From contig NC_064676.1 in assembly GCF_023278565.1 (NCBI RefSeq), positions 2,294,001-2,358,000 on the forward strand: DNA of 64,000 nucleotides. Direction: 5' to 3'. A program made the translations under genes and the position numbers. This stretch comes from Colletotrichum lupini. Lineage: Eukaryota; Ascomycota; Sordariomycetes; Glomerellales; Glomerellaceae. This document shows, piece after piece, positions 61,615-64,000 of the stretch. How positions within the stretch are numbered: position 1 is the first letter of the stretch; each line of letters opens with the position of its first letter. Below the pieces are notes generated by a model that was not told the DNA's origin, ran no database searches, and saw only the letters and a program-made list of their open reading frames with translations.

Positions 61615-63215
61615 TCACCTCAGATGCATGACCATGACGTCGGGCTCCTCCACAACCCGCCGCACCACCTCCGCGGCCCGGGCCATGGTCGCGCCGTCCA
61701 CCACGCGGTGGTCAGCGCTCCAGCTGAAGTTGGTAACGTGCTTTCTCACCACCCTGTCCGAGTCCTCTCCCTCGAACGCCGGCACGGCGCGCATGCGGCC
61801 GATGCCGAGGATCGCGACCTCCTTGTCGACGATGACGGGCGAGAGGTAGGTGCCGCCAATGTTGCCAATGTTGGAGACGGTGATGGTCCCGCCCTTGAGG
61901 TCCGCCGGCGCGAGCTTGCCCGCGAAGGCCGCCTTTTGCAGGCGCGTCAGCTCCGAGGCGATGGAGAGGATATTGAGGGAGCCGACGTCGCGGATCACGG
62001 GCACTAGGAGGCCGGCGGGAGTGTCCATTGCTACACCAATGTTGTGTTGGCTGCGCATGACGAGGGACGGCTTTGACGACGGCGAGGAGGAAGGGTCGAG
62101 ATCGACGCGCGCGTTCAGGATGGGGTATTGGTAGAGCGCCATGGAGACGGCCTTGATGATGAAGGGGAGGTAAGAGAGCTTCGCGACGCCGGCCTCGCCG
62201 CCGTCCACCTCGGGGGACGTCGCGAGGACGCGGTTGAGGCGGGTGCGCAGCTGGACGAGGCTGGAGAAGTCGATCTCGTCGGCGTAGAGGAAGTGGGGGA
62301 TTGCGAGGGAGCGGGTCATGGACTTGAACATTTGCTGTTGGGTGTTCGTGAGCGGGACCCGGGTTTCGAGTTGTGCGGCGCCGGAAGGCGGGGCCGCGGC
62401 GGCCGGGGATGGAGTCGTTGCCCCAGCGGGCCTGTCACCGGCGTCGCGGCGTTTGACAAAGTTCTGTACGTCCTCTTTCAGAACCCTCCCGTCTCTTCCC
62501 GTGCCGTTAATCTCGGCAATGTCTACGTTCAGGCTCTTGGTCAGATGCCGCACCGCCGGTGTAGCAAGCGAGGCATGGCTACCCTTTGGCCGTGGGGCAT
62601 CCTCAGTACTGGCCGCATCCTGAGATGCCACCCCCGATTCTTGTCTGCTTTGGTCCTGTGTCTTGTCTTTCTGTTGTGACTTGGGCTGTACAGGAGGTTC
62701 CGGCGTCTTTTGTGAGGGCTTCTCCTGTGCCGCTTCCGTCGGGGCTGTCAGCGCATCCAGGTCCTCCTTCTTAGCCCCGCCTTGTATGTCAATGTCGACA
62801 AAAGGCTTGCCGACCTTGGCCATGTCGCCGGCATCGTAGTGCAACTTCTGTACAACGCCTGAGAATCGGCTGGTGATCTCCACAGACGCCTTGTCGCTCT
62901 GGACCTCACACAGAGGGGAGAATTCTTCGACTCGGGCGCCGGGCTCGACGAACCATTGTATGATTTCGCACTCCACGATGCCTGTGTAAATCGGGACTGT
63001 TAGACATGTCTCTGTGAAACAAGGGGTAGAACTGGGTACTTCTAACCTTCGCCAATATCTGCCAGCAAGACAGGCTTCACAACCCGCAGATGCCGTGTGC
63101 CGTGGAACTGTCTGGAGGGGTAGACGCCGGCAGCTCTTGCCGCGGCCAGGCGAGCCATGCTCTTGGAGACGTGCCATTGCGTCCGGACGGTGCGCGATCC
63201 TCTTTGAAGAAACAT
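61615..63215 (-). CDS. Lipoamide acyltransferase (E2) of the branched-chain 2-oxoacid dehydrogenase complex
   Basis: Core subunit of the mitochondrial complex that oxidises the 2-oxoacids of Leu, Ile and Val; it transfers the acyl group from the lipoyl arm to CoA. Two exons, complement(join(61615..62981,63047..63215)), give 511 aa. An Arg/Ala-rich presequence of about 40 residues precedes the single lipoyl domain (about 45-118, lipoyl Lys87 in QSDKASVEI); the 65-nt intron splits the DIGEG motif. A Pro/Gln/Lys-rich linker leads to the E1/E3-binding domain (ATPAVRHLTKSLNVDIAEIN) and, after another linker, to the catalytic domain with the active-site HRVVDG (His481, Asp485). The DKASVEI lipoyl site and one lipoyl domain favour the branched-chain enzyme over pyruvate (DKA-M/Q) or 2-oxoglutarate E2. 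The start at 63215 supplies the presequence. Confidence 0.92.
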
Positions 63216-63745
63216 TTTGGTTTATTTTTTGAAAAGTTAAAAGGATAAGAAACCAATTCCCAACTTCTAATTTTTGTTCTTTCTAAAAGAGAAATGAGAA
63301 AAAGGGAAGGTACTCCCCAAGGAATGTGCGAACGCACTTGCAGGAGGAGTGAACCGCTCGGCGACGGCATTGTCCTTTCCCCCAAACACTCGGCTATTCA
63401 CGGTGTTCGGCCAGTGAAGGTCGATTGAGTCCCCCATGACACAATGTGAAATGCCCCTCGGGGAAGCTGCAGGGTGGCCCGAGACCCGCTGCGTCGGTGT
63501 GCGCTTGGCTCTTTCCCCCTCGTCTCCGCATTGAAGCGTCGCTAATCCACTCTGTTATCGCTCGCGGCTCAAGGGCCTTGGGCTTTTGTCCAATTGTGGC
63601 TGGAGACCTTGTGGCGCCAGCTTCGTACGACAGGGAAGCCGGAGTAATGTGGCGCGAATTTTTTGATGTTCAACAAGGCATGGATAGACCAGACCTCGAC
63701 AGAATTTGAAAGTCGAAGCCAACTACACCAAAACGACCAGGCGCA
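63216..63745. promoter_or_regulatory. Divergent promoter region between the BCKDH-E2 and Atp10 genes
   Basis: A 530-bp interval between two start codons facing away from each other, both for mitochondrial proteins. The part next to the E2 gene is A/T-rich (63220-63310). No specific factor site is assigned. Confidence 0.6.
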
Positions 63746-64000
63746 ATGGTTCCAATCACACCGTTACGGACAATGGCTCTGTCCATGGGGGCCTCTAGAA
63801 GGACGATGGTCTCTTGCACAGTCTGCGCATGGCGACGGCACCTGAGCACCTCCCGACCTTACCTGGCCGACAAGCTCCCGACCCCGGCGCCCGGCGCCGC
63901 CCCCGTAGAGGCTCCGAAGCCCGACCTTCCCGGATCTGCCATTCATGCCCCGAGAGCATACGGCAAGAAGATCACCAACTTTACGCCGCAGCCTCTGCCG
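63746..64000 (+). CDS. atp10: Mitochondrial ATP synthase assembly factor Atp10 (partial, runs off the right edge)
   Basis: The N-terminal 85 residues of a protein resembling Atp10, the inner-membrane factor that works with Atp23 in assembling subunit 6 into the Fo sector of ATP synthase. The open frame begins at the ATG at 63746, the first ATG after an in-frame TGA at 63707. The beginning is a presequence-like stretch with several Met and Arg residues and a CTVCAWRRHLSTS segment, a pattern common at the start of fungal mitochondrial proteins. A Pro/Ala-rich linker follows, then APRAYGKKITNFTPQPLP, matching the conserved RSYGKR..FTPKPLPRPIG entry to the Atp10 domain. The catalytically uncharacterised domain itself lies beyond the window, so the call rests on this short segment. 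Confidence 0.7.
   Translation, partial: MVPITPLRTMALSMGASRRTMVSCTVCAWRRHLSTSRPYLADKLPTPAPGAAPVEAPKPDLPGSAIHAPRAYGKKITNFTPQPLP

Noticed and set aside
61288..62007. 239-codon plus-strand frame
   Set aside because: Mostly antisense to the BCKDH-E2 catalytic domain; the His-rich text is the complement of that gene.

Overview
The window looks like nuclear DNA of a filamentous ascomycete (Pezizomycotina, most likely Sordariomycetes; genus not determined). The evidence is short GT-AG introns (mostly 50-250 nt) with CTAAC/CTGAC-like branch sites, pyrimidine-rich leaders, many dispersed GGTAGGTA/TACCTACC tracts between genes, and fungal protein families such as Vsb1-like SulP, DUF3405, Hsp78, Atp10 and a KipA-type kinesin. 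I found no transposon, CRISPR array, rRNA or convincing tRNA.

Fifteen protein-coding genes can be supported, and the exon models given all close in frame. From left to right they are: a Kip2/KipA/Tea2-type kinesin (minus), an STK19-family protein (minus), a Vsb1-like SulP-STAS-cNMP transporter (minus), GINS subunit Psf1 (minus), elongation factor 1-beta (minus), the proteasome ubiquitin receptor Rpn13 (plus), a Cus2/Tat-SF1-like splicing factor (plus), a protein of the fungal luciferase (nnLuz-like) family (minus), a DUF3405 membrane protein (plus), Emp24 (minus), Arf1 (plus), mitochondrial Hsp78 (minus), ribosomal protein eL6 (plus), dipeptidyl peptidase III (minus), gluconokinase (plus), the branched-chain 2-oxoacid dehydrogenase E2 (minus), plus a sixteenth gene, Atp10, that runs off the right edge (plus).

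The layout alternates. Gene-dense blocks (25-33 kb, 41-53 kb, 59-64 kb) hold housekeeping genes, several as divergent pairs: EF1B/Rpn13, Emp24/Arf1, Hsp78/eL6 and BCKDH-E2/Atp10. Gene-poor blocks (1-3.7, 6.7-12.8, 14.1-18.5, 22.2-25.1, 33.3-37.4 and 53-59.4 kb) hold only microsatellites, promoter-like tracts and a few weak orphan reading frames.

The genes do not form a biosynthetic cluster. Two divergent pairs are functionally coherent: Emp24 and Arf1 both act in COPI traffic, and BCKDH-E2 and Atp10 are both mitochondrial. The most unusual content is the luciferase-family protein. It keeps the His-rich core and the GWGQRHP motif of the mushroom luciferase family but has no hispidin-pathway gene near it in the window, so its role is open.
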